A DNA stretch of 64,000 nucleotides from Trichobilharzia szidati (GCA_944472155.2 OX235273.1:9149204-9213203), one strand, 5' to 3'; counted from the first letter of the stretch, positions 52,540 through 62,698 are shown. The notes: generated from the letters alone by a model not told the origin. Numbers and translations are program-made.

Positions 52540-53830
52540 GAATGTATACAAGTTGGAAGGGGCGTACAATTATACGATTAGTAAGCAAATAGAATAAAAA
52601 TAAAAATGTTGTGTAACACTGTGTGATTGAGAATGATAAGTGGAACGAGTGAAGTACCACTGGGACAGTTCAAAGTGAGAATAGTGATAGCAGTAACAGT
52701 TGACGTAATAAAGGAAGAGTATACAAATAGAATAGGCAAAAGGAAACATAGAGCTAAAATGTGAATGGGGATTATCATACTTTAGCATAGAGGAATCAAG
52801 ACCATGAAAGTTGGAAGAGTTGAACGAACTTCTTCTGTATACAAATATCTGGCTTTTCTATTTCGATAGCCAGAGCTTAGCAATACAAAAGATGAGTTGG
52901 ACGCGTAGTGATTTTGGGCAAATTACTTGTCGCCTTGTAGATGATTTGAAAGGGTGAGGCTGCTGTGGAGATAGAGCGATTACTATCGACCAGATATTCA
53001 GTGATCGCGCTTCTTATTACTCCATTTACACCTATTTGTAACCATTCAGGATAGTGTTCTTGAACCCTCTTGTACAAAACTTGAGCCGAGCGACTGGTAT
53101 GCCCAGTTTTACACGAGCAGGCGAACTGATGAACACAAATAGAGTTGGTAAGCTGCGGGATCCTGTCCTTCACGTTATTGAACAGTGATGGTAGAACTGG
53201 TAAAGGCTGCTCTCAAAGATGCAGCAGGGAATATTCTTTTCAGGGATTGTGATATCCTTATTTTAATTATATAGTCAACTGAGTCGCTTTTGAATTTCAA
53301 GTTCATGTATAGCATTTCCTCGGTTATGGACGTTAAGTCACTGATCACCCTATGTTTACAGCATCCACCTTTCGAGGAATCTACAAGACGAAAAGTAATT
53401 AACCCAAATCACTACACATCTGACTCATCTGTTGTATTCTTGAAGCTCTGACCATCGAAACAGAAAAGTCAGTTGTCTGTATACAGAGAAACTCTGTTCA
53501 ACCCCTCTAACTCTCATGATCTTAATCCTTCCTCTATGCCAAAATATGGTAATCCCGAATCATATTTTGGCTCTACCAGTTTTTCATTTTGTCTATTCAA
53601 TTTGAATACTCTTCCCTTATTGCTTCAATTATTACTATTATTATTATTCTCACTTTGAAGTGTCCTCGGTATTATTTCACTTGTTCCACTTGTCATTCTA
53701 AATCAATTATGTTTTGCAACGTTAAACTCTATATTATTAAATTTCACACAATGTTACGTAACATTTTTATTTTTATTCTATTTGCCTACTAATCGCATTG
53801 AAATTTACACCCCTTCCAACTTGTATATAT
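52540..53830 (-). mobile_element. Penelope-like element, diverging inverted pair
   Basis: Left: a minus-strand copy with 3' region (52540-52800) and endonuclease remnant (52877-53250): CVHQFACSCKTGHTSRSAQV, where the YIG residues are deleted, then RVQEHYPEWLQIGVNG. Right: a plus-strand truncated copy (about 53395-53830) with the endonuclease tail CVYRETLFN-like and the same 3' region inverted. The centre lies between 53250 and 53395. Confidence 0.78.
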
Positions 53831-53984
53831 TTACGTAACGAGTCAAAAATGGAACAAGTATTCATTCGGTGAGGAAAATTTTTCGAACTGATACGTGACT
53901 CAACAGCTGTACGATAGCATTTATATACACAAAAGTCTACATAGATACGGTTATCATTTAATTCCCTAACGGCCAGTTTAGAAA

Positions 53985-54655
53985 ACGGAATCTTAAAACC
54001 AACAGTCGACAGACTACTGCTGTACAAAACGTATATCGACGACACTTTTATATTCTTTTATAATAATACTGATTTAAATTATACCTTACAAGAATCTAAT
54101 AATTGACATCAGTCAATTAAATTTACAACAGAGTTAGAAAACGAATCAAATATTCCATTTCTGGACACAGAATTTACAGGAGGAGTTGATAGGACTCTGA
54201 AAAGATCTATTCACAAGAAAAACATTATAGAATGGTCAACTGACAGACTTCTATAGATGGGCATCTGTGAGTCGGAGAAGAGCTCTCATCGTTTCACTGG
54301 CCCTCCGTATCATAAACATTTGCATTACTGACTGATTAGAAGAAGTAGAGCTCTTATTTCTCAAAATTATTCTGGCTCAAAATGGATACCCGGTACGTGT
54401 CGTGAATAAGAACTTGAAACCAAAGGCAAAAGGAGGAGAATGCAGTTCAGTGTGAAGGAAAATACTGTGTATGAATCTGGACTTCAGGAGAGACCTAATT
54501 GCAGATATACTAAAGAGGAGAATCTCTGCTTTCCTAAATAAGACTTTTCCTGCATCAACGTTAAGTGTGACATTATCTAGCCTCCAACTGCTTCTAAGCA
54601 ATGTGAGAGACAAACTCCCACTTACGATCATTCCAACGTGCATATATTCATACAC
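53985..54655 (+). mobile_element. Penelope-like element, RT C-terminus with intact YIDD
   Basis: Plus-strand frame with YKTYIDDTFIFFYNNTD (catalytic YIDD near 54029-54040), an in-frame stop, then FTTELENESNIPFLDTEF and TLKRSIHKKNIIEW. After an intervening decayed part comes DILKRRISAFLNKTFPASTL, ending VRDKLPLTIIPTCIYSY, exactly where the GIY-YIG domain should begin. It is cut there by an S1 SINE at 54655. Confidence 0.8.
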
Positions 54656-55065
54656 TGGCTTCATCCTCATTTGGGAGTCATTGGCAGTGTGCAGCCACCT
54701 CCCGAGTTCGAACCCACGAACTTCCGGTTACAAGGAAAGTTCGTATACCATTCATCCACTGGGACCCTACTTTTCAATGGCCAGCCCATGAATTCTAACT
54801 TCTACCAATTAGCGGTGTATTTATTGCAACCACCAATCAATGTCATCGGTGGGAAATCCATCCTCACACACTTGACTGGATGGACATCACTGGTTACAAC
54901 TTCTCACTAGAACACCAAGAAACTCCGTCCTGTAACCAGTAGTCACTAGTGAGCATCAGATTAATTTTCAAGAGTTGATTTGAAATGATTTGATTTGTTA
55001 TTTGAGTTTGACCACAGATTGATATCAGTTAGAGAAACAGTGAAAACCAGAGGGTACTGGGGGAT
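54655..55065 (-). repeat. S1 SINE with second tail
   Basis: Minus-strand unit (54665-54975) with most of its ribozyme lost, followed by a second tail plus ribozyme edge (54975-55065). It interrupts the PLE coding remnant. Confidence 0.65.
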
Positions 55066-55404
55066 TATTATCGCTTTTAATCTCCTTCGTAAATAATAAT
55101 AATAATAATCCAGTAAATACTGTTTCACTGTGTGATACATTTAATTAACAAACTAATACGGAATCTCCTTCGTTATTATGTAGAATCAAATGGTAATAAC
55201 AACTATGTGAACTTATATACATAAATGATATTGTAAATCTGCTTGTGACGATGAAATCATTGAAAAGATAGTCATCTTTGAGGAGCTTCTTGTTCCTTTT
55301 TATCAGATAGCCAGATGGGTATTTTTCACAATTTGAGCTAAGACTACTGAAAAGTTAGTAAGGAGCAAAGTTTGCAAAACTAAACTTTTACCCTAGTGAA
55401 AAGT
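55066..55404. other. no feature recognised
   Basis: Includes (AAT)n at 55084-55104. Otherwise unique AT-rich intron. Confidence 0.35.
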
Positions 55405-55710
55405 TCATGTATTTAATTCTCTTGGGTCCGGAGTGGGACATAAGGTTTCCATAAAGCATCTCCATTTTATCCTGTTATTTACAACCCTCCTCGGTTTGCC
55501 TCACGATTATTCACATGCTCTCATCTCCTCCTCACACGATATTCACCATGTCACCCGTGGATATTCGTTCAACTCTTTTCTCATACCGGTTCCACTCGAG
55601 GTTCTACCTGACTTGTAGCAGTGCTCAGCTGTCTTCTTAGAGTGTCTTAGATTCACCTCGTCGGTGTGTCCCCAGAGTTCCCAGTTGCTTATCCTGATCT
55701 CATTAAGTGT
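55405..55710 (-). mobile_element. RTE-like LINE 3' fragment, old
   Basis: TCTCTTGGGTCCGGAGTGGG at 55419-55438 and the following block match the RTE 3' end on the minus strand. Short and diverged; lies 170 bp before the candidate last exon. Confidence 0.6.
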
Positions 55711-55878
55711 AGGTTATCATGATTGACGGACATAAGTAAAAACATCTAACCCCGATTTATGTGGCATGTTAATAGTGTCTCAGGGATGAATTAGCCTTAG
55801 AAAATGTAAACTTTTCAATTTATCGCATTTCTAAATCACATTTATCATTACTTTTGTTTGTTTTTTCTATCCTGATAG

Positions 55879-55908
55879 CCATTAGAACTACAAGAAACTG
55901 ACATATAA
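55879..55908 (+). CDS. PPFIBP1: liprin-beta candidate terminal exon
   Basis: After a pyrimidine-rich stretch and a CTGATAG acceptor, ten codons in the expected phase 0 encode PLELQETDI and a TAA stop. It is a plausible last exon. The support is only phase, acceptor quality and absence of repeat similarity. No AATAAA signal is obvious in the next 60 bases, and an antisense RTE fragment begins at about 55970. A different terminal exon further downstream is possible. Confidence 0.5.
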   Translation, partial: PLELQETDI

Positions 55909-55969
55909 TACATCAGGTATGTGATCATCTTTACTCGCTGTCTATATTTTATCATTTTTATTTATTTAT

Positions 55970-56285
55970 TTGTTCCTTTCATTAGGGGGGGGGGAACATA
56001 GGGCCTCAACAGAGCGTGTTTTCACTTCCTTCGGTTCACTGTTATCCTCTTCAGCTGGATCCTCAATTGTCAACTAGCTTTCATTCCTTCTTCATATGCT
56101 CCCTTTCATTTCACCCTCCAACGTATAAATCGTCACTTCCTTATTGAGCTTCCACTCAAGGGACTATGTGTTAGATATAATTTCACTTAACAATCTTCTC
56201 TGTATGTGTCCAATCCATAAATACTTCTTTCTTCAGAATCTGGCATCGGTTCATGATTGTTTTGACTATGTTGGGTTCATTGATA
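55970..56285 (-). mobile_element. RTE-like LINE 3' fragment, old
   Basis: Minus-strand 3' block again, with a G run (55987-55995) at the usual position of the TTCC before the conserved AACATAGGGC. Follows the candidate liprin-beta stop. Confidence 0.6.
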
Positions 56286-56297
56286 TAAGCATAAACC

Positions 56298-58010
56298 TTG
56301 GGCACTGTGATAGTAGAGTACAATTCCATTATGGATAAAATTTTATTTCGATAAAATCACCCATAGTGTGTTTGTTATTACAGTAATATTTACTACTGAT
56401 AAGCACGTTTTGAGCACAACTTATCACTGCTACTCATAATCACATCAAGGCACTTCTCACACAACTTTCTTGTTTGGTTTATGTACATGAGTAAAAATTA
56501 ATGATTAGACATTTGAATAAAATCAATGTGAGATAATGTACATTAAGAAATAATAAAATGCGTGTCACTGATCAAATACAGTCAGAGGGGAAATAAGACG
56601 AGTGTTTTTATAGTAAAATAAATAAGTAGCTTGTTAGAATGTTATGATGTACGTGAATTGAAGTAGAATTTTAAGATTATTTATTATCCTTCTCTGATTT
56701 GACTGGTGAAAATAATATCTTCCACACCTCTGGTATTTGCATTGAGTCATTTCTGTTGAATGTGTTGAGTGCAGACTCGATGAACCAGGATTCCGTAATC
56801 AATCCTTCCTCTGTCCAGCTGCCCATATTACTTTTTAGAATTTTGACTCTGTCCCACCCTATTGTGTGGTTGTGTGTTAATGCATGTAGTGTGATTCCTC
56901 CATAATGGTTAAGGCAGGCTTAGTGAAGTGTCTGACAAACCGAGCCATAGCACTAAGTAGCACAAAAAAGGACCTGAATGATGAAATAAAACAGATAGAA
57001 GAAGCGTTGGTGTTAAATAACTATCCCCTAAAATTCATTAAGAAGATCAGTAAAGGACAAAAACAAAATAAAAATAATTGTGTAACTAGTAGTATTAACA
57101 TAAATAAGAGAGAATATAAAGCATCTACTGTTATACCATATAAGGAGGGGACATCTGAGGCCCTACGTAGGATTCTCAATAAAGCAGGAATTAGGGGGGC
57201 ATTCAAACCCACAAACTCACTCAGAGACAAACTTTGTAGGTTGAAGGACCCGTTGGACCCAATTAAACAAAATAATATAATTTACAAGATACCCTGCAAT
57301 GACTGTGAAGTCAACTACATAGGTCAAACTAGTAGATCAGGGATAGTCAGAGTATCAGAACATAAGAATTTAGCTAAGGGAAAACTGATTGACCCTGAAA
57401 AGATAAGTAATTTAGAAAAAAGCTCAGCTATTGCACTTCACGCATTAACAAACAACCACACAATAGGGTGGGATAGGGTTAAAATTCTAAAAAGTAATCT
57501 AGGTAGTTGGAGAGAGGAGGAGGTTGATCACGGAATCCTTGTTCATTGAGTCTACACTTAACACATGCAACAGAAATGACTCTACGCAAATACCAGAGAT
57601 ATCGAAGATATTATTACGACCAGTCAGTCAAATCAGAAGAGGATGATAAATAATCTTAAAATTCTATTTCAATTCAAACACATCAAAACATTCTAACAAT
57701 CAACTTATTATGACTATAAAAACACTCGTTTTATTTCCCATCTAATTGTAATGGATTAATAACACTCGTACTATTATTTCTGAATGTACATTATCTCATA
57801 TTGAATTTTATTCCAATATCTAATCGATTCCACACATGTATATAAATGAAGGAAAAAGTTGTGTGAGTAACTTGATATGATTATGAGCAATAATTTGTGC
57901 TCGAAACGTCATCAGTTAATATAACTGTACAACACTGTGTGATTTATCAAAATAAAATCTTAACCATTATGGAGTTATACTCTACCACAGTGCCCAAGTT
58001 TTATACTTAT
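56298..58010 (+). mobile_element. Penelope-like element, family C, best-preserved copy with inverted partner
   Basis: The plus-strand copy (56900-58010) has a 214-codon open frame (56905-57549). It starts in the RT C-terminus (GLVKCLTNRAIALSSTKKDL), passes a basic linker (KGQKQNKNN) and FKPTNSLRDKLCRLKDP, and ends with a complete-looking GIY-YIG domain: IYKIPCNDCEVNYIGQTSR, RVSEHKNLAKG, SAIALHALTNNHTIGWDRVK and a stop. The CxxC before YIG is typical of PLE endonucleases. To its left a minus-strand partner (56298-56890) carries only the endonuclease tail and the inverted 3' arm. The RT catalytic part is absent. Confidence 0.87.
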
Positions 58011-58600
58011 ATCAATAGTGTGATTCCTGAGCTTCGCGCAGTCAATCATTCTAACATTAGCTAAATTCTTATGTTCCGATAATCTCACTACTCCTGATCT
58101 ATTATTTTGACCTACGGAGTTGAGCCCAGTCACAGTCATTGCAAGATATTTTATAAATCATATTATTTTGTTTAATTGTGTACACCGGGTCCTCTAGCCT
58201 ACAGAGCTTGTCCTACCTGAATGAGTTTGTAGGTTTGAATGCCACCCTAATTCCTGCTTTATTAAAAATCCTCCTTACATGGTAAAACATCTTTTTTTCC
58301 ATCTGATTGTATTTCATGGATAACACTAATATTATTATTTCTGAATGTCCTTTACCCCATATTGATTTTATTCAAATGTCTGTCTAATCATCAATTTAAC
58401 TCATGTATATAAATGAAGCAAGAAAGTTGTGTGTATGTGAGTGACTTGATATGATTATGAGTGGCAATAGGATAGCAGTAATAAATTGTGCTTGAAATGT
58501 GGTCATCAGCAGTAAATATAACTGTATAACAAACACACTGTGTGTGTAATTTTATCAAAATACAAAATTTATCCATAATGGAGTTATATTGGATTCAGCG
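58011..58600 (-). mobile_element. Penelope-like element, family C, second copy
   Basis: Directly abuts the previous element. A minus-strand endonuclease/linker remnant (58040-58290, with NDCD-, GSRV- and KPTNS-type phrases in broken frames) is followed by a plus-strand 3' arm (58320-58600), so this is again an inverted arrangement. Confidence 0.7.
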
Positions 58601-58854
58601 ATATTTGGTGGAGGTGTAAACTGCTTCGCTGAAGTTGGCTAATGATCAATAGCTGAAGGTCGTTAGTGTTATTATGGTACAGAACTGTTCCCAATAGTTC
58701 AGATTTATTTATGCTTTTTGGTCTCTGAGATCAATTTACTTCTTCTGCTTTTCCATGTAATAATTCCTTCTCCCATACATTTTCGCTTACACTGCAGTTC
58801 TACTGAATACGTTTCTTCTCTCTATATTTATGTGCTGCATGGAGAGTGACAAGT
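58601..58854. other. no gene seen; possible LINE-2 3' scrap
   Basis: The end (58825-58855, TGCTGCATGGAGAGTGACAA) resembles the 3' segment shared by the two LINE-2 copies. The rest is unassigned. Confidence 0.35.
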
Positions 58855-59085
58855 TGAACTGGGATTACTGGACAGCTGTTTCGTCAGCCTAGTTTGTAAC
58901 TCTTCATCAAAACCTTCAGAAGTTCCTGGTGGGTGCGTACTGTGAAGAGTCCCAAACTAGGGACGAAACAGCTGTCCAGTACTCCCACAATGGTTTTCCA
59001 GTGGTCCTCTAACTGATGTCAGCTCATGATGAAATCCTCCATGCAATCAAACAAAATCCCTACAAAACCAATAATTGGAAATCGA
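58855..59085. repeat. palindromic S1 pair
   Basis: A short minus-strand ribozyme half (58860-58915) faces a plus-strand ribozyme plus tail (58930-59085), like the pair at 26795. Confidence 0.65.
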
Positions 59086-59239
59086 ATTAATTTAGATGAT
59101 CCAATTTTCAAAATATTTTGGTTGTAAACGAAACATTGACTGGGCCAGGAGCAATAACACTCTACCATCTTTCCATCTCTCCAGTTGAAATGTTAGTTTG
59201 CGGGAGATTTCACTGATTTCATGTTATATCATGAAATGA

Positions 59240-59320
59240 CATCAGTCAACGCTGACTATCGAAGGTCTTTTCAAAGTCGATGAAACTGAGTTAGAGGTTT
59301 GACTGCCATTCTATGCAAGA
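59240..59320 (-). mobile_element. RTE palm scrap
   Basis: TCGAAGGTCTTTTCAAAGTC followed by GATGAAACTGAG is the minus-strand FDKAFDS-like block of the RTE RT, also seen at 18268 and 33795. Confidence 0.5.
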
Positions 59321-59339
59321 GTTAGCAAACTATAAAAGT

Positions 59340-59615
59340 ACTTCGGTCCAATCAATCGACGGGAAAATCTAAAATTCAATTAAATAATTAATATGACCCG
59401 TTGCACAAGAGGTGGCCAGCTCTCGTGGCCCAAGTGGTCTAGTGGATAACGACGCTTTGGCGTTTGAAACTATGGGCACTGGGTTCGAGTCTCGGTGGGA
59501 ACATCATCACTCACTGGGGAATGCAGGCACATCCAGATGACGAGTCCCAAATAGGACGAAATGTTGGTTGTCCTGCATTCCACTGCTAGTCACCATCCAC
59601 CAATTAAATATAAAA
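59340..59615 (+). repeat. SMalpha-type SINE
   Basis: Second SMalpha copy: A box TGGTCTAGTGG, B box GGTTCGAGTCTC, hammerhead at 59527-59585, end CCAATTAAATA. It is about as complete as the copy at 38866. Confidence 0.85.
59527..59585 (+). ncRNA. SMalpha hammerhead, C3-to-A variant
   Basis: Stem II is perfect (GTCCCAAATAGGAC) and GAAA is present (59558-59561), but the core reads ATGACGA (59537-59543) where CTGACGA is expected, and stem I has one mismatch (ATCCAG/CTGCAT). Loss of C3 removes the C3-G8 pair, so it should be inactive. Confidence 0.8.
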
Positions 59616-59624
59616 GTGGAGATT

Positions 59625-59790
59625 GACAGATACCTATCTGACTCATTATAAATTATTTAAATTAATCCCAGCGTGTTTAAGAAAAAATCAAAACAAGATC
59701 TGTTTTCTGAACGTTTCACTGTGTAAGCCACAGCTTCTTCAGCAAAATTATTCGGATTTTATTAATCATAAAAATAAATAGTCAAAAATG
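59625..59790 (-). mobile_element. PLE terminal region (solo) with minimal hammerhead
   Basis: No coding part attached. Identified by the minus-strand ribozyme at 59703-59750 and its general similarity in layout to PLE A arms. Confidence 0.5.
59703..59750 (-). ncRNA. PLE-type minimal hammerhead
   Basis: Minus strand: stem I TTTTG/CAGAAAA (one G-U), core CTGAAGA, stem II CTGTG/CACAG, GAAA, a single C-G at stem III, and a GTT cleavage triplet. This is the compact form known from Penelope-like elements. Confidence 0.7.
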
Positions 59791-60071
59791 TTTTACATAA
59801 ATTGAAGTCAGTTCCTTTGAAGGTTATTTGTCGGAAGACATTTGTACCAATAGAAACATGTAAGCAGTCATCACGTATATTTGTAATGACTAATGTCAAA
59901 TGGTCACTGTGAGTGTTTGTCTGTATGAGTGTGTGTGTGTGATTGTATGTTATTTGTCATATGGAAAAGACGTCAATTCACATGTGATAAACATGATAAT
60001 ACATTTTTTTAAAGGTCATGGAGGTTCGTAAAAAATTATATTTATAAAATCTCAGGGAGATTGAAATGAGT

Positions 60072-60122
60072 AATTCCAACGTTTCTTGTTCGGCAATCTG
60101 GTCCGAACTTCTTCAGGGAAAT
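60072..60122 (-). ncRNA. PLE-type minimal hammerhead
   Basis: Minus strand: stem I TTCC/GGAA, core CTGAAGA, 6-bp stem II GTTCGG/CCGAAC, two extra A, GAAA, then C-GTT cleavage context. Confidence 0.7.
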
Positions 60123-60702
60123 TAATCGAAATTAACATAACATAGGTTTATATATAAAAGGAACATCACTTGTTTTTAAAAACTTTGTCCAATCACCTGA
60201 CAACTCCAGTAGGTCGAATAAAGCAGCTCAATCTTCAGAAAGAAGACAAAGCAATAAGTCCAACAGGGTGCTTCTACTAAACTCCAATCCTAAACACCAT
60301 AATTTTGAAAATACGTCTAATCATAAAATTCTAGATACTAACAGTGTGAACAGACATGAAGGCGTGATGTTAGCTGATGCATAGGAAATCCTTATTAATA
60401 AATAAAAATGGATATGTATCACTAATTATTAATACTTGGTCAAAATTCTCGACTGTCCATATCTTCTTATGGAGACGTTAAGAAATGTTTTACAACTGTT
60501 TACACACACACACGCATGCACACTCTGTTTAAAGTGTTTAACAAAGGTAGACCAATATTTGTAAGTCCGAGGTCAAATTTTGATCACAGCTCATAAAATT
60601 TTGTTTATTATACTTGTCGAATGACTCATGATTGGACAAAGTTTTTAAAAACAAGTGATGTTCCTTTTATATATAAACCTCTGTTATTTTAATTTCGATT
60701 AA

Positions 60703-60750
60703 TTTCCCTGAAGAAGTTCGGACCAGATTGTCGAACGAAACGTTGGAATT
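60703..60750 (+). ncRNA. PLE-type minimal hammerhead
   Basis: Plus strand: stem I TTCC/GGAA flanking, core CTGAAGA (60708-60714), stem II GTTCG/CGAAC, GAAA (60737-60740), stem III reduced to one C-G pair, GTT cleavage triplet, then GGAATT. All conserved core positions are present. Confidence 0.75.
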
Positions 60751-60944
60751 ACTCATTTCAATGTCGCTGAGATTTTACAAATATAATTTTTACAAATGTC
60801 TACTTCTCACTCGGTGCCCAAATATTTTAGAACTATTCTGTCAAATCTTGACGACAGTTCATTTGAGTCATGGAGGTTCATTGAGGATTTTGTTGTTTTT
60901 TCATCTGTCTTGCTTCATTAGAGTTTACCATATAGGTGATAATT

Positions 60945-61345
60945 TGCAAGTATTGGTTTTGTAGGGATTTGGTTTGATTGCATGGAGGATTTCATCATGA
61001 GCTGACATCAGTTAGAGAACCACTGGAAAACCAGCTGGGAGTACTGGACAGCTGTTTCGTCCTAGTTTGGGACTCTTCATCAGTACGCGCCCACCGGGAT
61101 TCGAACCCAGGACCTTCTGGTTACGAGGCGAGCTCGTAGACCATTGAGCCACTGGGACCCGATCCAATGGTCCTTGAATTCTAACTTCTGCCAATTCACG
61201 ACATAGCGCGACCATTTCGCAATGTCTTCTTCGATGAGTAACTGTCCTCATCTTCAACCTACTGTACCCTACTGGTCACGGCTTCCCACTAGAACCCCAG
61301 GTTAACTGCCTGAATAGGGCCAGTCACTAGTGAGCTAGGTGATAA
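60945..61345 (-). repeat. S1 SINE, best-preserved copy
   Basis: Reference-quality minus-strand unit: 3' tail (60945-61035), ribozyme-like fold (61038-61090), B box (GATTCGAACCC on plus), A box near 61145-61155, and body to CTAGTGAGC. Confidence 0.8.
61038..61090 (-). ncRNA. hammerhead-like fold of S1
   Basis: Minus strand: stem I GTACTG/CAGTAC (6 bp), then ATGAAGA in the place of CTGANGA, stem II GTCC/GGAC with a CAAACTA loop, GAAA, palindromic stem III CAGCTG and a GTC cleavage triplet. Only C3 deviates (A). The alternative reading, core CTGATGA plus a 3-base insertion before stem II, costs most of stem I. Confidence 0.6.
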
Positions 61346-62150
61346 GTCTATCCCTTCTCTCCTATTTACTGCATTCGATGTGGTTAAAATGGGCAAGGCT
61401 TCACGGGTCACCCTTTCTTTATGTGTTGAATGAAATCCTCTTCCAAGAATTTCGACATTGTCGAAATTAGTCTTATGTCCGATGTCTGTAGCATGCATTG
61501 CTATAGCCGATCTTTTTTCTAGACTTTTTAGTTCTACTTCATTTCTAGGTGGACGTTTCATGCATAGTCTATGTTCATTCACTCTGTCCTTCACTTGTCT
61601 GCTGCTCTCCTCTATATAGCGAGCTTCACATTCTGAACACTTTATCCTATAAACACAGTTGTTGTTTTGTGTCATTTTGGGAACCATTTCTTTGACATTC
61701 ACCAAAGCTTTCTCCAAAGAATTAGAGGGCTTGAAATAGACTTTAATATTATATGAAGCAAATAGTCTCTGAAGTTGTTCAGCTGTGTGTGGAATGGCTA
61801 TCATCGATAGCCAAGATTTTTCAATTTTCGGTTTTCTCTTCTGCTCCCTTTTATTGATAATATTATCTAGTAGCTTTTGTCGATAACCATTTCCAATCAA
61901 AATCTGTTTTATATTGGATATCTCGTTCTCCATATCATCATTATCTGTTATATAATGTTTCTAGCTCTGTTAACGAGATTTAAAGCAACTGAAACTTTCA
62001 TTCCTGCTGGATAGTCTGATTGGAAATTCAAATGCTTGTTGGAATGTGTCGGCTTTCTGTATATTGTAAACTTTAGTTTCTCGTCATTTTGTCTTTTTAC
62101 AAGACAATCAAAAAAGTTTAGAGTTCCCTCAGCCGCTTGTTTTAACTTCT
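61346..62150 (-). mobile_element. Penelope-like element, RT C-terminus, linker and GIY-YIG
   Basis: A minus-strand PLE with two long frames. The first (62150-61948) has FDCLVKRQNDEKLKFTIYRK and PTHSNKHLNFQSDYP, the RT C-terminus. After a stop at the junction near 61945, the second (61933-61289) has the linker (SYNIKVYFKPSNSLEKALV) and endonuclease CVYRIKCSECEARYIEES, in which YIG has become YIE, then RQVKDRVNEHRLCMK, EKRSAIAMHATDIGHK and VNRREGI. The last residues run into S1 sequence near 61340. The Gly loss probably inactivates the nuclease. Confidence 0.85.
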
Positions 62151-62280
62151 TAGTGTTGTAGATAGCTAGACGAAACATTTTCTTAGAAATCAACAATAAG
62201 ACTTGGGACGGCCGAGAAAGGTCAGAGGATTAAACTACCCTTAGTTATTTCAGTACCTCCTCCTCTACAAGCCTTTGAGA
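62151..62280 (-). mobile_element. CR1/SR1-like LINE scrap
   Basis: SWDGRE- and SKKMFRLAIYNTKKLK (minus strand) match the SKKVFRL.YYVKRLR-type segment of CR1 RTs and of 1887-2690. It is fused in frame to the PLE that begins just below 62150. Confidence 0.6.
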
Positions 62281-62314
62281 AAAGCAGAGGAATCATAATA
62301 ATAATCAATACGAG

Positions 62315-62695
62315 TTGATCACGGATTGATATCAATTAGGGAACCATTGAAAACCACCAGGGGAGTACTGGACAGTCAGCTGTTTCATCCTAGTTTTTCG
62401 GAAATCATCGGCAGCACGCACCCATCCACCAACAGAGTTCGAACCCACGACCTTCTGGTTACTAGGCAAACTCGTTGGCGATCATTCAGCCACTGGGAAC
62501 CGACTCCTCAATGGCCAGTCAGTCCATGAATTCTAACTTCTACCAATTAGCGGTGTATTGACCGCTGTGGTGGGAACTCCATCCTCACACACTTGACTGG
62601 ATGGATCTCACTGGTTACAACTTCTCACTAGAACTCCAGGAAACTCCGTCCTGTCTCCAGTAGTCACTAGCTAGCATCAGATTTATTTTATATTC
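62315..62695 (-). repeat. S1 SINE
   Basis: Minus-strand copy with tail, ribozyme-like part (62360-62415), head (62425-62500) and body. It ends just before the LINE-3 target-site duplication. Confidence 0.7.
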
Positions 62696-62698
62696 TAG

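Larger units (their letters stand above)
59995..60800 (+). mobile_element. Penelope-like element, family A, internally deleted, inverted arms
   Basis: The minus-oriented arm (60025-60195) and plus-oriented arm (60605-60800) are inverted copies with hammerheads at 60072-60122 and 60703-60750. Between them only the end of the endonuclease frame remains (SVNRHEGVMLADA and a stop, about 60340-60383), matching the end of the copy at 9955-11400. Confidence 0.75.
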
